A stretch of 64,000 bases of DNA from Arthrobacter echini (GTDB taxonomy: Bacteria > Actinomycetota > Actinomycetes > Actinomycetales > Micrococcaceae), in contig NZ_VSLD01000001.1 of NCBI RefSeq assembly GCF_008107445.1, positions 434,001 through 498,000 of the forward strand, given 5' to 3'. The notes beneath the pieces are model-generated. The model was not told the DNA's origin. It searched no databases and was given only the letters and a program-made list of their open reading frames with translations. The first letter of the stretch is position 1. Every line of letters starts with the position of its first letter. Below, in pieces: positions 19,156-27,709 of the stretch. Both the position numbers and the translations under genes were made by a program.

Positions 19156-20073
19156 TCACCGGAACGTCCACGAAGAGCCAGCACCCGGGTCTAAGAGCCA
19201 GCTTGCGAAAGCAGCGAGGGAAAAGAGAATGACGCTACCGCACAACAGCATGTGTCCACGTGCGAGGTCTTTGGCGGCGGCCTTGGCACGACCGTAGAAT
19301 CGTTTGGCGTCGTGGGGAACGCGGTAGTCACGTGTGCGGGTGTCGAGGCGGTAGGGTCCGTTCGCTGCTCGCAGTATGAACCACGTGCTGAGCAGCGCCA
19401 GAAGCAACGCCAGGATTACCAGACCCGAGATGAAGTACAACTGCGCACCCTTGAACGAGGTCATCCACCCCTTGTCTGACCGCAGCGCCAAAGAAACAAC
19501 AATTATGGCCACCAGAGACGCAGACCCGATTCTCCACCCCTCGGCTCTCTTGCGTACCTCGGCCAGCAAGGCCGCGGCTTGGACCGAGTCAAGCTCGAAC
19601 GCAGGATCGTTCTCTCTTCCCCGGTGCTTCTTCTCAGCGATCGTCACGGTTGACAGAGGCTCACCGGCAGGGTTCGAGACTGCGGACGAGCCTGAGCGGG
19701 GATCTGCCGTTTTGCTCGCCTCTCCATGGTGACGCCACCGGCCAGCAGCTGCCCCCACTCCTGCTATCAGCGCTGCAGCGGCCGCTTTCGTGACGAGGCC
19801 GAATGTCACGCTGCCGTCACTGCCAGGACTGCCGCTCATGATCCGGGCCGCAGGGTGAGCGAGGGCTACTCGTCCGCGACGGGCAATCCGAGCATGACCT
19901 TCTGAGCCTCTGCGAGGGAGTATCACCACCCACGACTCCGACTGATTTTCATTCTGCCTGGCGGCTCGGTTGCGGTCCACCGCCGCCCGGGCAGCCGCGT
20001 CGGCGTCGGCTCTGGCGCGCGCCGTCGAGTGTCCACGACCACGGTTCCTGTCGTAGCTCGAAACCCAACTCAT
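19156..20073 (-). CDS. Orphan membrane protein in a lower-GC patch
   Basis: The 305-residue product has a basic, Ala/Arg-rich N-terminus (MSWVSSYDRNRGRGHSTARA), a short Ala-rich hydrophobic stretch, and three clear membrane helices in the C-terminal half. These lie near GSASLVAIIVVSLAL, LYFISGLVILALLLALLS and HMLLCGSVILFSLAAFASWL. I do not recognise a family. I put the start at 20073 because AAGGAG lies 7 nt upstream. Base and codon use differ from the neighbours (more A/T, more Ser/Lys/Asn codons), consistent with recent acquisition. No partner gene is visible, and effector or immunity roles would be speculation. Confidence 0.6.
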   Translation of the reverse strand: MSWVSSYDRNRGRGHSTARARADADAAARAAVDRNRAARQNENQSESWVVILPRRGSEGHARIARRGRVALAHPAARIMSGSPGSDGSVTFGLVTKAAAAALIAGVGAAAGRWRHHGEASKTADPRSGSSAVSNPAGEPLSTVTIAEKKHRGRENDPAFELDSVQAAALLAEVRKRAEGWRIGSASLVAIIVVSLALRSDKGWMTSFKGAQLYFISGLVILALLLALLSTWFILRAANGPYRLDTRTRDYRVPHDAKRFYGRAKAAAKDLARGHMLLCGSVILFSLAAFASWLLDPGAGSSWTFR

Positions 20074-20279
20074 GTGAGCTCCTTCGTGCGTCCGCATATT
20101 GACCTACATATCAGCGGGACCTCATTAGAAGTCGCGACGGCGGAATCTGTCAACAGGCTGCACCGCCGACCACCTGCGCCATGTGCCCTTCATTTGCTGC
20201 GATCGGTACTTCAACGGGCCGGTCACACCGTCATCAGCGGTCGATTTTGCTGCCTCTCCGGTGGGTGCCCGACGTCGCG

Positions 20280-20678
20280 TCAGCGGACCATGGGCAGGTA
20301 CGACGACGAGGGGACGATCACCTTGCCCAGCGGGGCCAGCGAGACCGGGATGAGCTTGAGATTGGCGATACCCAGCGGGATGCCGATGATGCTGACGAAC
20401 ATGGGGATGGCCGTCAGCACATGGCCGATGGCGATCCAGATGCCGGCGACGAGCAGCCAGATCACGTTGCCGATCGTGGAGAAGGCACCCAGCGCTCCGC
20501 CCCTGCTGATCACGGTCTGGCCGAACGGCCACAGCGCGTACACACCGATCCTGAACGAGGCGATGCCGAACGGGATGGTCACGATCAGCACGCAGCAGAG
20601 GATCCCCGCCGCGAAGTAACCCAAGGCCAGCCAGATGCCGCCGAACAGGAGCCAGATGATGTTCAGGAGTGCATTCAT
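20280..20678 (-). CDS. YccF-domain inner-membrane protein
   Basis: The 132-residue protein consists of two YccF repeats. Each pairs a hydrophobic segment with a conserved loop (NIIWLLFGGIWLALGY and NVIWLLVAGIWIAIGH, then IVTIPFGIASFRIG and IIGIPLGIANLKL). YccF proteins are small multi-helix membrane proteins of unknown function. The start at 20678 (MNALLNIIW) is set by the conserved N-terminus. About 200 nt of spacer separate it from the orphan membrane protein upstream of its stop. Confidence 0.9.
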   Translation of the reverse strand: MNALLNIIWLLFGGIWLALGYFAAGILCCVLIVTIPFGIASFRIGVYALWPFGQTVISRGGALGAFSTIGNVIWLLVAGIWIAIGHVLTAIPMFVSIIGIPLGIANLKLIPVSLAPLGKVIVPSSSYLPMVR

Positions 20679-20816
20679 GCGCCCATTCTCCCGCACGGCG
20701 TCCGGCACTGCACCTGCACCATCGCTCGACCACTACCACGGCCCCTGACGGACGGACGGAAGTCCCCCACCCATGATCGGGCAGGGGACTTCCGGGATGC
20801 TCGGACGCCGTTCCCG

Positions 20817-22487
20817 CTAGCGCGGACGGCGCTCGTTGGAGGCCGGGGCGCTCGCCCTGCGTGTCCCGCCGGAGCGCCGCGCGCCTTCGGAGCGGGGAGC
20901 CGATGTCGAGCTGCCCCGTCCCTGAGCTGCGGGTGCTCCTGCTGCCGGACGGCGCACCGCATCGCCCACGCGCTGCCCGGAGGCGGGGCGTCGGCTGCGC
21001 GACGACGTCTCCGACGTCGTGCGTGGCTCGGCGGCACGGCCGCGCGAGCCGCCCGACGAGGATCCTGACCCGGCGTCGGAGCCGAAGCGCGGTGCCTGCG
21101 GCTGGTCCTTGCGGCGCTCGGCGCGATTGCCCTGCGTCGACGGGGACTCCGCGGCAACACGCCCGCGCCCGCCCCTGCCGCCGCGTCCACCGGCAGCCGG
21201 GGCTGCGGTACCGCGGCGAGCGCGCTTGCGCTGGGCGTTGGCCCCGGTGGAGTTCCCCTCGCCGCGCGTCGTCTCCCGTGAGGCGAGCAGTGCCGCGCGG
21301 GTGCGGGGGTCGATCTTCTCGGCCATGTCGCCCACCAGCGAGAGCACGTGCGGCGAAGTGGCCTTGACGGTCTCGAACGCGACGTCCACGCCGGCCGCCT
21401 TCATGAGCTTGTGCACCTCGGACTTCTGCTCGGGCAGCGTGATCGTGACCACCGTGCCCGAGGAGCCGGCGCGGGCGGTACGCCCGGAACGGTGCAGGTA
21501 TGCCTTGTGCTCCGTGGGCGGGTCCACATGCACCACGAGCTCGACGTCGTCCACGTGCACGCCGCGCGCTGCGACATCGGTGGCCACCAGCACGCGGACG
21601 TCGCCGGAGGAGAACTCGGCCAGATTCCTGTCGCGGGCGTTCTGCGACAGGTTCCCGTGCAGGTCGACGGCCGGGATGCCGGCGTCGGTGAGGGTCTTGG
21701 CGAGCTTGCGTGCGTGGTGCTTGGTGCGCATGAACAGCAGTCGCTTCCCGGTCCCAGAGGCCAGCTGGACGATCAGCTGCTTCTTCTGGGTCTGGTCACC
21801 GATCAGCAGGACATGGTGCTCCATGGTGGTGACCGAGGCCTGGGGGTCGTCGACGGAGTGCGTGACGGGCTTGGTCATGTAGCGGTTGACGATCTTGTCC
21901 ACGCCGTTGTCCAGTGTCGCCGAGAACAGCAGGCGCTGACCGTCGGCGGGTGTGGTGTCGAGCAGCTTCTTGACCACCGGCAGGAAGCCGAGGTCGGCCA
22001 TGTGGTCGGCCTCGTCGAGGACGGTGATCTCGACGGACTCGAGCGTGATGAGCTTCTGGCGCATCAGGTCCTCGAGGCGGCCGGGGCAGGCGATCACGAT
22101 GTCGACGCCGGCGCGCAGTGCCTTCTCCTGGCGCTGCTGCGAAACACCGCCGTAGATCACCGTGGTCTTCAGCCCCAGCTCGTTGGCGAGCGGCTCCACG
22201 GTCGCGTTGATCTGGGTGGCGAGCTCGCGGGTCGGCGCCAGGATGAGAGCCAGGGGGCGTCCGGGCTTGCGGCGGTACGCAGCCTCCTGCTCGGACAGGC
22301 GGGTCACCATCGGCAGGGCGAAGGCCAGGGTCTTGCCCGAGCCGGTGCGGCCGCGTCCGAGGACGTCCTTGCCGGCCATGGAGTCCGTCAGGGACTTGAC
22401 CTGGATGGGGAATGGTTCGGTGATCCCCTGAGCGGCGAGATTCTCGACCAGCGTCTTGGGCACACCGAGGGCAGCAAAAGTAGTCAT
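20817..22487 (-). CDS. DEAD-box ATP-dependent RNA helicase
   Basis: The 556-residue protein unwinds RNA using ATP, probably in ribosome assembly or cold adaptation. The helicase core spans residues 1-380. Visible motifs are the Q motif, GRGRTGSGKT (Walker A), PTRELA, LDEADHM (DEAD), FSATL, and HRSGRTARAG in the second RecA domain. From about 400 onward the tail is Arg/Gly/Ser-rich (AAGGRGGRGGRGR), as in RNA-binding tails of cold-shock helicases. The start region is AT-rich, with no near ribosome site and a small hairpin just before the ATG. This suggests regulation in the leader. Confidence 0.93.
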   Translation of the reverse strand: MTTFAALGVPKTLVENLAAQGITEPFPIQVKSLTDSMAGKDVLGRGRTGSGKTLAFALPMVTRLSEQEAAYRRKPGRPLALILAPTRELATQINATVEPLANELGLKTTVIYGGVSQQRQEKALRAGVDIVIACPGRLEDLMRQKLITLESVEITVLDEADHMADLGFLPVVKKLLDTTPADGQRLLFSATLDNGVDKIVNRYMTKPVTHSVDDPQASVTTMEHHVLLIGDQTQKKQLIVQLASGTGKRLLFMRTKHHARKLAKTLTDAGIPAVDLHGNLSQNARDRNLAEFSSGDVRVLVATDVAARGVHVDDVELVVHVDPPTEHKAYLHRSGRTARAGSSGTVVTITLPEQKSEVHKLMKAAGVDVAFETVKATSPHVLSLVGDMAEKIDPRTRAALLASRETTRGEGNSTGANAQRKRARRGTAAPAAGGRGGRGGRGRVAAESPSTQGNRAERRKDQPQAPRFGSDAGSGSSSGGSRGRAAEPRTTSETSSRSRRPASGQRVGDAVRRPAAGAPAAQGRGSSTSAPRSEGARRSGGTRRASAPASNERRPR

Positions 22488-22798
22488 AAAAAGCTATGGG
22501 CTTTCTTCTCATCTTCCCCGGCACCGGTTGGGACCGGGGTTCGCCGAAGAAAAGTCAGACAGTGTCCACCGCGCCTGCTCGGAGAGCCGGGTACGGGACA
22601 AAAGAATGCGTTCATCGACGCAGGCTGCGCGAGGAGCTGGTGGAGATGTCCACCGTGCGCAGGCAAGTGGTTCAATCCTAGCAGCAGGCCTGCCCGCAGC
22701 CCGCATCGGCGCCTGGTCCTTCCTGGGCCTCTGCTGTCCGCGCCCGGCCGGTGGTCCCCATACGGGGGCACCAGGACCTGCCGGTAGCCTTGACCGTG
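22488..22798. other. Helicase leader and helicase/trmB divergent promoter region
   Basis: On the minus strand the DEAD-box leader holds an AT-rich stretch next to the start with a small AAAGC/GCTTT hairpin. Further upstream a 6-bp CCCCGG/CCGGGG stem is present. On the plus side a TAGCCT box (22785-22790) lies 8 nt before the trmB ATG. No gene is seen in these 311 nt. Confidence 0.45.
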
Positions 22799-23677
22799 AT
22801 GGAACCACCGACCCAGATCCCCGACCAGCCGTTCCGCACGCAGCCCGTGTCCTTCGTGCGGCGAGGCTCCCGACTCCAGGGCCGGCGCCGGGAAGCCTGG
22901 GAGGAACTGGCCGAGGACTTCCTCCTCGACGTGCCGCGCGTCCACGGCGCCGACACCTCGGTGGCGCCGGGTTTCGTCCTCGACATCGACGCCGCCTTCA
23001 GTCGATCCGCGCCCCTGATCATCGAGGTCGGTTCGGGCCTCGGTGAGGCGGTGGCGTCCGCCGCGACACTCGATCCGGACCGGAACTACCTGGCGCTGGA
23101 GGTCTACCGTCCGGGTCTGGCCCAGACCATGCTGCGGATCAGCCAGGAGGAGCTCACCAACGTGCGGACCAGCCAGGTCAATGCGGCCGAGGCATTCGCC
23201 GGCATGATCCCGGAGTCCTCTGCGGTGGAGGTGTGGACCTTCTTCCCGGACCCGTGGCACAAGACCCGCCACCACAAGCGCAGACTCGTCAAGGAGGACT
23301 ACGTGGAGCTGGTGGCACGGGTCCTGCAGCCCGGTGGCGTGTTCCGGCTCGCCACCGACTGGTCCAGCTACGCGGTGCAGATGCGCGCCGTCCTCGATGC
23401 GAGCGGACACTTCGAGAATCTGCACGACGGCGAACGCTCCGGTGCTCGGAGCCCGCTGACCCAGGTGTGGGAGAGCGGTGTGGAGACCGTGGTGGGAGGC
23501 GCACCCGTCCGGGAGGGCAAGGACCCGGTCAGCACGGGCAACACGGGGATCAACGAGGGGATCGACACCCTCGGAGGCTGGGCCCCGCGCTTCGACGGCC
23601 GGATCCCCACGAGCTTCGAGAACAAGGCCCTGACCGCGGGGCGGATGGTCTTCGACCTCGCCTACCGCCGCCGCTGA
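22799..23677 (+). CDS. trmB: tRNA (guanine-N7-)-methyltransferase
   Basis: TrmB methylates G46 in the variable loop of many tRNAs using SAM. The 292-residue protein has the SAM-binding region EVGSGLGEAVASAA and the family signature FFPDPWHKTRHHKRR. Late motifs (LATDWSSYAVQM, and TSFENKALTAGR near the C-terminus) also fit. About 60 residues precede the SAM domain. The start MEPPTQIPD at 22799 has no ribosome site but a TAGCCT box 8 nt upstream. It is divergent from the helicase gene. Confidence 0.95.
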   Translation: MEPPTQIPDQPFRTQPVSFVRRGSRLQGRRREAWEELAEDFLLDVPRVHGADTSVAPGFVLDIDAAFSRSAPLIIEVGSGLGEAVASAATLDPDRNYLALEVYRPGLAQTMLRISQEELTNVRTSQVNAAEAFAGMIPESSAVEVWTFFPDPWHKTRHHKRRLVKEDYVELVARVLQPGGVFRLATDWSSYAVQMRAVLDASGHFENLHDGERSGARSPLTQVWESGVETVVGGAPVREGKDPVSTGNTGINEGIDTLGGWAPRFDGRIPTSFENKALTAGRMVFDLAYRRR

Positions 23678-23725
23678 AGCGATGGCACCCGCAGTTCCTC
23701 CGATGATGCTGCCCGCAGCCGGTCG

Positions 23726-24952
23726 ATGACCGCGGTGCCGTGGCAGGGCCACGCGAGGGATTCCGCTCCCTACCGCCGCCTCCTGCTCGCCCTGCTCTTC
23801 GCCGGCCTGGCGACGTTCGCGCAGCTGTACTCGCTGCAGGGTGTTCTCACCGGCGTCGCCTCGGAGTTCGCGGTCTCCCCGGCGGACGCGGCTCTGGCTG
23901 TTTCCGCCGCGACCCTCGGGCTCGCCCTCGCGGTGATCCCGTGGTCGGCCGTCGCCGACCGCGCCGGGCGCCGGCGCACCATGAGTTGGGCCATCGGCGC
24001 CGCTGTCGTCCTCGGTCTGCTCGCCGCGGTGGCACCCACCTTCGAGTTGCTGATCCTGCTGCGCTTCCTCGAGGGCGTAGCGCTCGGCGGGGTTCCCGCG
24101 ACCGCCCTGGTGTATCTGCACGAGGAGGTGCAGCGGCTGCACGCGGCCGTCGCTGCGGGGACCTACATCGCCGGGACCACGCTCGGTGGTCTCACCGGGC
24201 GCCTCGTGGCCGGGCCACTCGGGGACCTGTTCGGCTGGCGGACCGGAGTGCTGGCCGTCAGCGTCCTGGCCGGTGGTGCCGCCGTCGCCTTCTTCCTCCT
24301 CGCGCCCCGCTCCCGCGGCTTCACCCCGAGCATGCGGGGCAGCGGACCGTCACTGGTGCACCGGGTTGCAGTCAATCTGCGATCGCTGCGCCTGGTGGCC
24401 CTCTACGGGCAGGGATTCCTGCTCATGGGGGGATTCGTGGCCGTCTACAACTATCTCGGCTTCCATCTCGAGGCACCGCCGTTCCTCCTGCCGGCCTCCC
24501 TCGTGAGCCTCTTGTTCCTCGCGTATCTCTCCGGGACCGTCACCTCACGCCTCGCAGGCAGCCTCAGCGTACGGGTGGGACGCCTGCCGGTCCTGCTCGC
24601 CGCGATCCCGGTGATCCTCCTCGGTCTCGCGGTGACGCTCGCCGACTCGATCCCCCTCATCGTCGTCGGCCTGCTGGTCTTCACCGGCGGCTTCTTCGCC
24701 GCACACTCCGTCGCCTCGGGCTGGACGCCGGCACTCGCGACCACGGGGCGGGCGCAGGCGTCGGGGCTGTACAACTTCGCGTACTACGCCGGATCCAGTG
24801 TTCTCGGGTGGCTCGGTGGCCTGTTCTTCGCACGGTTCGACTGGCCGGGCGTCGCCGGGTTCGCCGGCGCCCTCGCACTGCTGTCAGGGCTCCTCGCCGT
24901 CGCGGCCCTCCGCCGGGCTCCGGGAAGCCGACCCGTGCAGGGCACCGCCTAG
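23726..24952 (+). CDS. Major facilitator superfamily exporter
   Basis: This 408-residue protein has about 12 membrane helices. The loop 2-3 signature is present (ADRAGRRRTMSWAIG), as is a loop-4 acidic/arginine region. The overall shape (YSLQGVLTGVASEFAVSPADAALAVSA, with a central loop GFTPSMRGSG) resembles the YnfM/CmlA-like drug or metabolite exporters. The substrate cannot be read. It follows trmB by about 50 nt on the same strand and runs convergently into the next gene with only 17 nt between stops. Confidence 0.88.
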   Translation: MTAVPWQGHARDSAPYRRLLLALLFAGLATFAQLYSLQGVLTGVASEFAVSPADAALAVSAATLGLALAVIPWSAVADRAGRRRTMSWAIGAAVVLGLLAAVAPTFELLILLRFLEGVALGGVPATALVYLHEEVQRLHAAVAAGTYIAGTTLGGLTGRLVAGPLGDLFGWRTGVLAVSVLAGGAAVAFFLLAPRSRGFTPSMRGSGPSLVHRVAVNLRSLRLVALYGQGFLLMGGFVAVYNYLGFHLEAPPFLLPASLVSLLFLAYLSGTVTSRLAGSLSVRVGRLPVLLAAIPVILLGLAVTLADSIPLIVVGLLVFTGGFFAAHSVASGWTPALATTGRAQASGLYNFAYYAGSSVLGWLGGLFFARFDWPGVAGFAGALALLSGLLAVAALRRAPGSRPVQGTA

Positions 24953-24969
24953 CTCATGACACGGAACAC

Positions 24970-25521
24970 CTAGCCGCTCCGTCGTCCGGACCCGGCATGA
25001 TCCCGGGCATACGCAGCCGCCACCTCCTCCGGCGTCCCGTCGGTGTGCAGGAAATCGTGGTCGAGCTTCGCGGCCAGCTGGTCCAGGGCAGCCAAGAGCA
25101 CCCGGGCGCCGGCGCGCAGCTGCGGATTCTCACTCGCTGCTGCGCTGTCCCGGAGCGTCAGGGCGTAGGGCAGTTGGCACGCCAGCGCCAGCTCGGGATC
25201 GTCCTCCCGGAAGTAGTACGTCTCCGTGTGCTGCGTGAAGCCGATCCTCAGCTGACCCACGTCGTCCGCGACGGACTCCAGCGTGCGACCGGCCGCAGCG
25301 GGATCGAGCTGCGGGAGGTCGGCCGCGTAGCCGGCTGCCGCCATCGCTCCCGGCCCCACCGGCCCCAGTCGGTGGCCCGTGGCGTAGGAGATCCGCCACA
25401 GCGAGTACATCAGGCCGTGACTCAGCGCTCCCTTGCCGCTGGGATGGATCAGGCTGTGATAGATGTCCCGCAGCCCCAGGATCACGAGGACGAGCCCCAC
25501 GAGGGTCAGGAGGGCATCCAT
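24970..25521 (-). CDS. Ion-channel family remnant lacking the pore (internal deletion suspected)
   Basis: The 183-residue product starts with one membrane helix (LLTLVGLVLVILGL) and RDIYHSLIHPSGKGALSH. This resembles the N-terminus of actinobacterial two-helix potassium-channel proteins of about 340 residues. Its second half resembles their C-terminal cytoplasmic domain (TQHTETYYFREDD, LLAALDQLAAKLDHDFLHT). The pore module with a TxGYGD-like filter that normally lies between is absent. The joint appears near residues 55-75. A GAGGAG site 9 nt upstream supports translation, so a short product may still be made. The family match is from memory. Confidence 0.55.
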   Translation of the reverse strand: MDALLTLVGLVLVILGLRDIYHSLIHPSGKGALSHGLMYSLWRISYATGHRLGPVGPGAMAAAGYAADLPQLDPAAAGRTLESVADDVGQLRIGFTQHTETYYFREDDPELALACQLPYALTLRDSAAASENPQLRAGARVLLAALDQLAAKLDHDFLHTDGTPEEVAAAYARDHAGSGRRSG

Positions 25522-25588
25522 GGGCCCATCTCCTCTGCGGGCGTGGGGATCGGCGCCCGTGACCGGGTCACCGCAATGGGGGCTGACC

Positions 25589-26338
25589 TCATGCGGAGTG
25601 CACCGTGAAAGCGGCGAGGAACCCCAGTGTGGCGATGAGGCCCGAGTACAGGGAGTCGGATTCGAAGGCCTCCGGGATCATGGTGTCGGTGATCATCGCC
25701 AGGATAGCCCCTGCCGCGAGGGCGTTGACGAATGCGAGGGTCTCGGGGGCCGCGCCATCGAGCAGCAGGTAGCCGGCCAGGGCAGCAAGTCCCGAGGCGA
25801 GGGCGATGGCGCCCCAGATCCCGAACACATATCCGGCGCCCCTCCCGGCCCGCTTCCACCCGGCGCTACTGGAGAGGCCCTCGGGAACATTGGAGATGAA
25901 GACGGCCGCGAACATGGGGACGCTCACGCCGCTGCCGGCCAGGAAACCCAGTCCCAGGACCATGGACTCGGGGACGCCGTCCAGCAGGGCCCCGATGGCG
26001 ATGGCGCCCCCGCTGCCCGACTGGTCCTGCTCCGAGGACTGCTGGGTGCCGGACCGCTTGCGGTGACGTGCTCCGTACCGGGCCAGGACCAGGTTCGACC
26101 CCACGTAGACCACCGCGCCCGTGAGGAACCCGAGCGCTGTGGGGACCAGGCCGCCCTGGTCGGAGGCTTCCGCGACCAGCTCGAAGGTCAGCGCCGAGAT
26201 CAGCACACCCGACCCGAAGGCCATCACCGCCGCCACGACGCGGGCCGGTACCTGGACGAACCACGCGATGGCGCTGCCGACCAGCAGCGCCGCGCCCGCG
26301 GCGAGCCCGGCACCGCCGGCAAGTACCCACTCAGGCAC
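25589..26338 (-). CDS. ZIP-family metal transporter
   Basis: The 249-residue protein has about eight membrane helices and the ZIP metal-site motifs in its central helices (LLDGVPESMVLGL and ISNVPEGLSSS). A polar loop (residues about 90-110, Ser/Gln/Arg-rich) takes the place of the variable loop. Such proteins move zinc or other divalent ions, usually into the cytoplasm. It begins with GTG at 26338 after GGGAGG. The upstream region contains no Zur or DtxR box that I recognise, so regulation is unknown. Confidence 0.85.
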   Translation of the reverse strand: MPEWVLAGGAGLAAGAALLVGSAIAWFVQVPARVVAAVMAFGSGVLISALTFELVAEASDQGGLVPTALGFLTGAVVYVGSNLVLARYGARHRKRSGTQQSSEQDQSGSGGAIAIGALLDGVPESMVLGLGFLAGSGVSVPMFAAVFISNVPEGLSSSAGWKRAGRGAGYVFGIWGAIALASGLAALAGYLLLDGAAPETLAFVNALAAGAILAMITDTMIPEAFESDSLYSGLIATLGFLAAFTVHSA

Positions 26339-26397
26339 GGAGCCTCCCGGGAAAAGTCACCATATGCACCATCATTAGACGCCCCGGGAACCTGCCG

Positions 26398-27429
26398 TCA
26401 ACCCGCCGACACGTCGATCAGCACTTTGCCCGTGATCCCCTCTTCCACCGCGGCATGTGCCGCAGCCGTATCAGCCAGGACGAAGCGGTGTAGCGGTAGG
26501 CCGGCGGTCTCTCCCACGGGAAGGGCGCCGTCGACGATGGCCGCGTTGATGTCCTCGGCCGCGGCGTGCACGTCGGGCATGCCGACCGTGTAGAGCAGTA
26601 CGAACTGGTAGCGGACGTTGAGGCTGAAATGCTTGCGCACGTCCAGGCTCACCTGATCGCCGCCGTTGTTGGCGTAGACAGCGATGGAGCCGCGGTTGCG
26701 GATCACTGCCAGATCGAGATCGGCGTTCTGCGCGGGCGCCACTTCCACGATCTGGTCGACACCCTGGGGAGCGATCCGGCGGATCTCCGCGGCCGGATCG
26801 CCCGCCCGATAATCGATGACATGGTCAGCTCCGGCGGCTGTGGCCAGCGCGGCCTTCGCAGGTCCGCTCACCGTCGTGATCACGACGGCCCCGGCCCACT
26901 TCGCAAGTTGGATCGCTGCATGACCGACAGCACCAGCACCGCCGGCGACGAGGACCACGGTGTCGGCCAGCGCCCCCGGGTGCAGTCGACGCGGGCCGTC
27001 CTCGGCGATGGTGAGAGCCCGATGCGCCGTGACGGCTGGAACGCCCAGGCTCGCGCCGAGATCGAACCCGGCACTCTCCGGAAGCGAAAAGACCTGCTCT
27101 GCCGGCAGCACGGTGAATTCCTGCGCCGTACCGCCGTCGGCGCGTTGGTACGCAGCCAGGACCACCCAGACCCGGTCACCGATGTGAAGACCCTCGACGC
27201 CGGGGCCGACAGCGTCCACCACTCCGGCACCGTCCTGGTTCGGGACAACCTCCGGAAATGGCAGGGCCTCACCCGGTGCGGTGCCGCGGCGCGACTTCCA
27301 GTCGGTCGGGTTCACGGCGGAGACCACGATCCTCACGCGCACTTCCCCGGGCCCCGGGTCGCGGGCCCCGCGGTCAGCAAGCTCGAGAACAGAGGAATCA
27401 CCGGTCGCGCGGTACACGATTGCTTTCAT
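26398..27429 (-). CDS. Zinc-free quinone oxidoreductase-like medium-chain dehydrogenase
   Basis: The 343-residue NADPH-dependent enzyme belongs to the quinone reductase group of the MDR superfamily. The N-terminal GroES-like domain (SVLELADRGARDPGPGEVRVRI, VVPNQDGAGVVDAVGPGV) precedes a Rossmann domain (VVLVAGGAGAVGHAAIQLAKWAG). The cysteine ligands of zinc alcohol dehydrogenases are absent, consistent with reductases of quinones or enones. The start MKAIVYRATG at 27429 matches the family; a codon 12 nt upstream is also possible. It is divergent from the DUF695 gene. Confidence 0.88.
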   Translation of the reverse strand: MKAIVYRATGDSSVLELADRGARDPGPGEVRVRIVVSAVNPTDWKSRRGTAPGEALPFPEVVPNQDGAGVVDAVGPGVEGLHIGDRVWVVLAAYQRADGGTAQEFTVLPAEQVFSLPESAGFDLGASLGVPAVTAHRALTIAEDGPRRLHPGALADTVVLVAGGAGAVGHAAIQLAKWAGAVVITTVSGPAKAALATAAGADHVIDYRAGDPAAEIRRIAPQGVDQIVEVAPAQNADLDLAVIRNRGSIAVYANNGGDQVSLDVRKHFSLNVRYQFVLLYTVGMPDVHAAAEDINAAIVDGALPVGETAGLPLHRFVLADTAAAHAAVEEGITGKVLIDVSAG

Positions 27430-27709
27430 ACTCAGACCCAACCCTGCCCCGGACCGAAAATTCCCGGCGTGGGCTCGGGGCTGAGGCCGGCAGTGGAACG
27501 CCCAGGTGGCACGAGCCCCCGCGAGCCTGGACGATGGCCGGTGCGCGCAGGAGGCGCCCAGGGCGTTGTCGACGATGGCACCCTTCCACGCCTGCTGGGT
27601 GTCGAGGTCCAGGAGGAGCGTGCCGATGGATCCGCAGGCCCCGGGTCCCTACGGTGTAGATTCTCTGGGGTCGGAGCATCCGGGCCACCAGCAGAAGATC
27701 GCGGGGATC
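27430..27709. other. Divergent intergenic region
   Basis: This 280-nt spacer lies between the divergent oxidoreductase and DUF695-like genes. The only box I see is TAGATT near 27655, about 50 nt before the 27710 start. No gene or clear operator is present. Confidence 0.35.

Noticed and set aside
22655-22690. tRNA-like T-loop text (AGTGGTTCAATCCTAG)
   Set aside because: No acceptor, D or anticodon stems can be formed around it, so it is not a tRNA.
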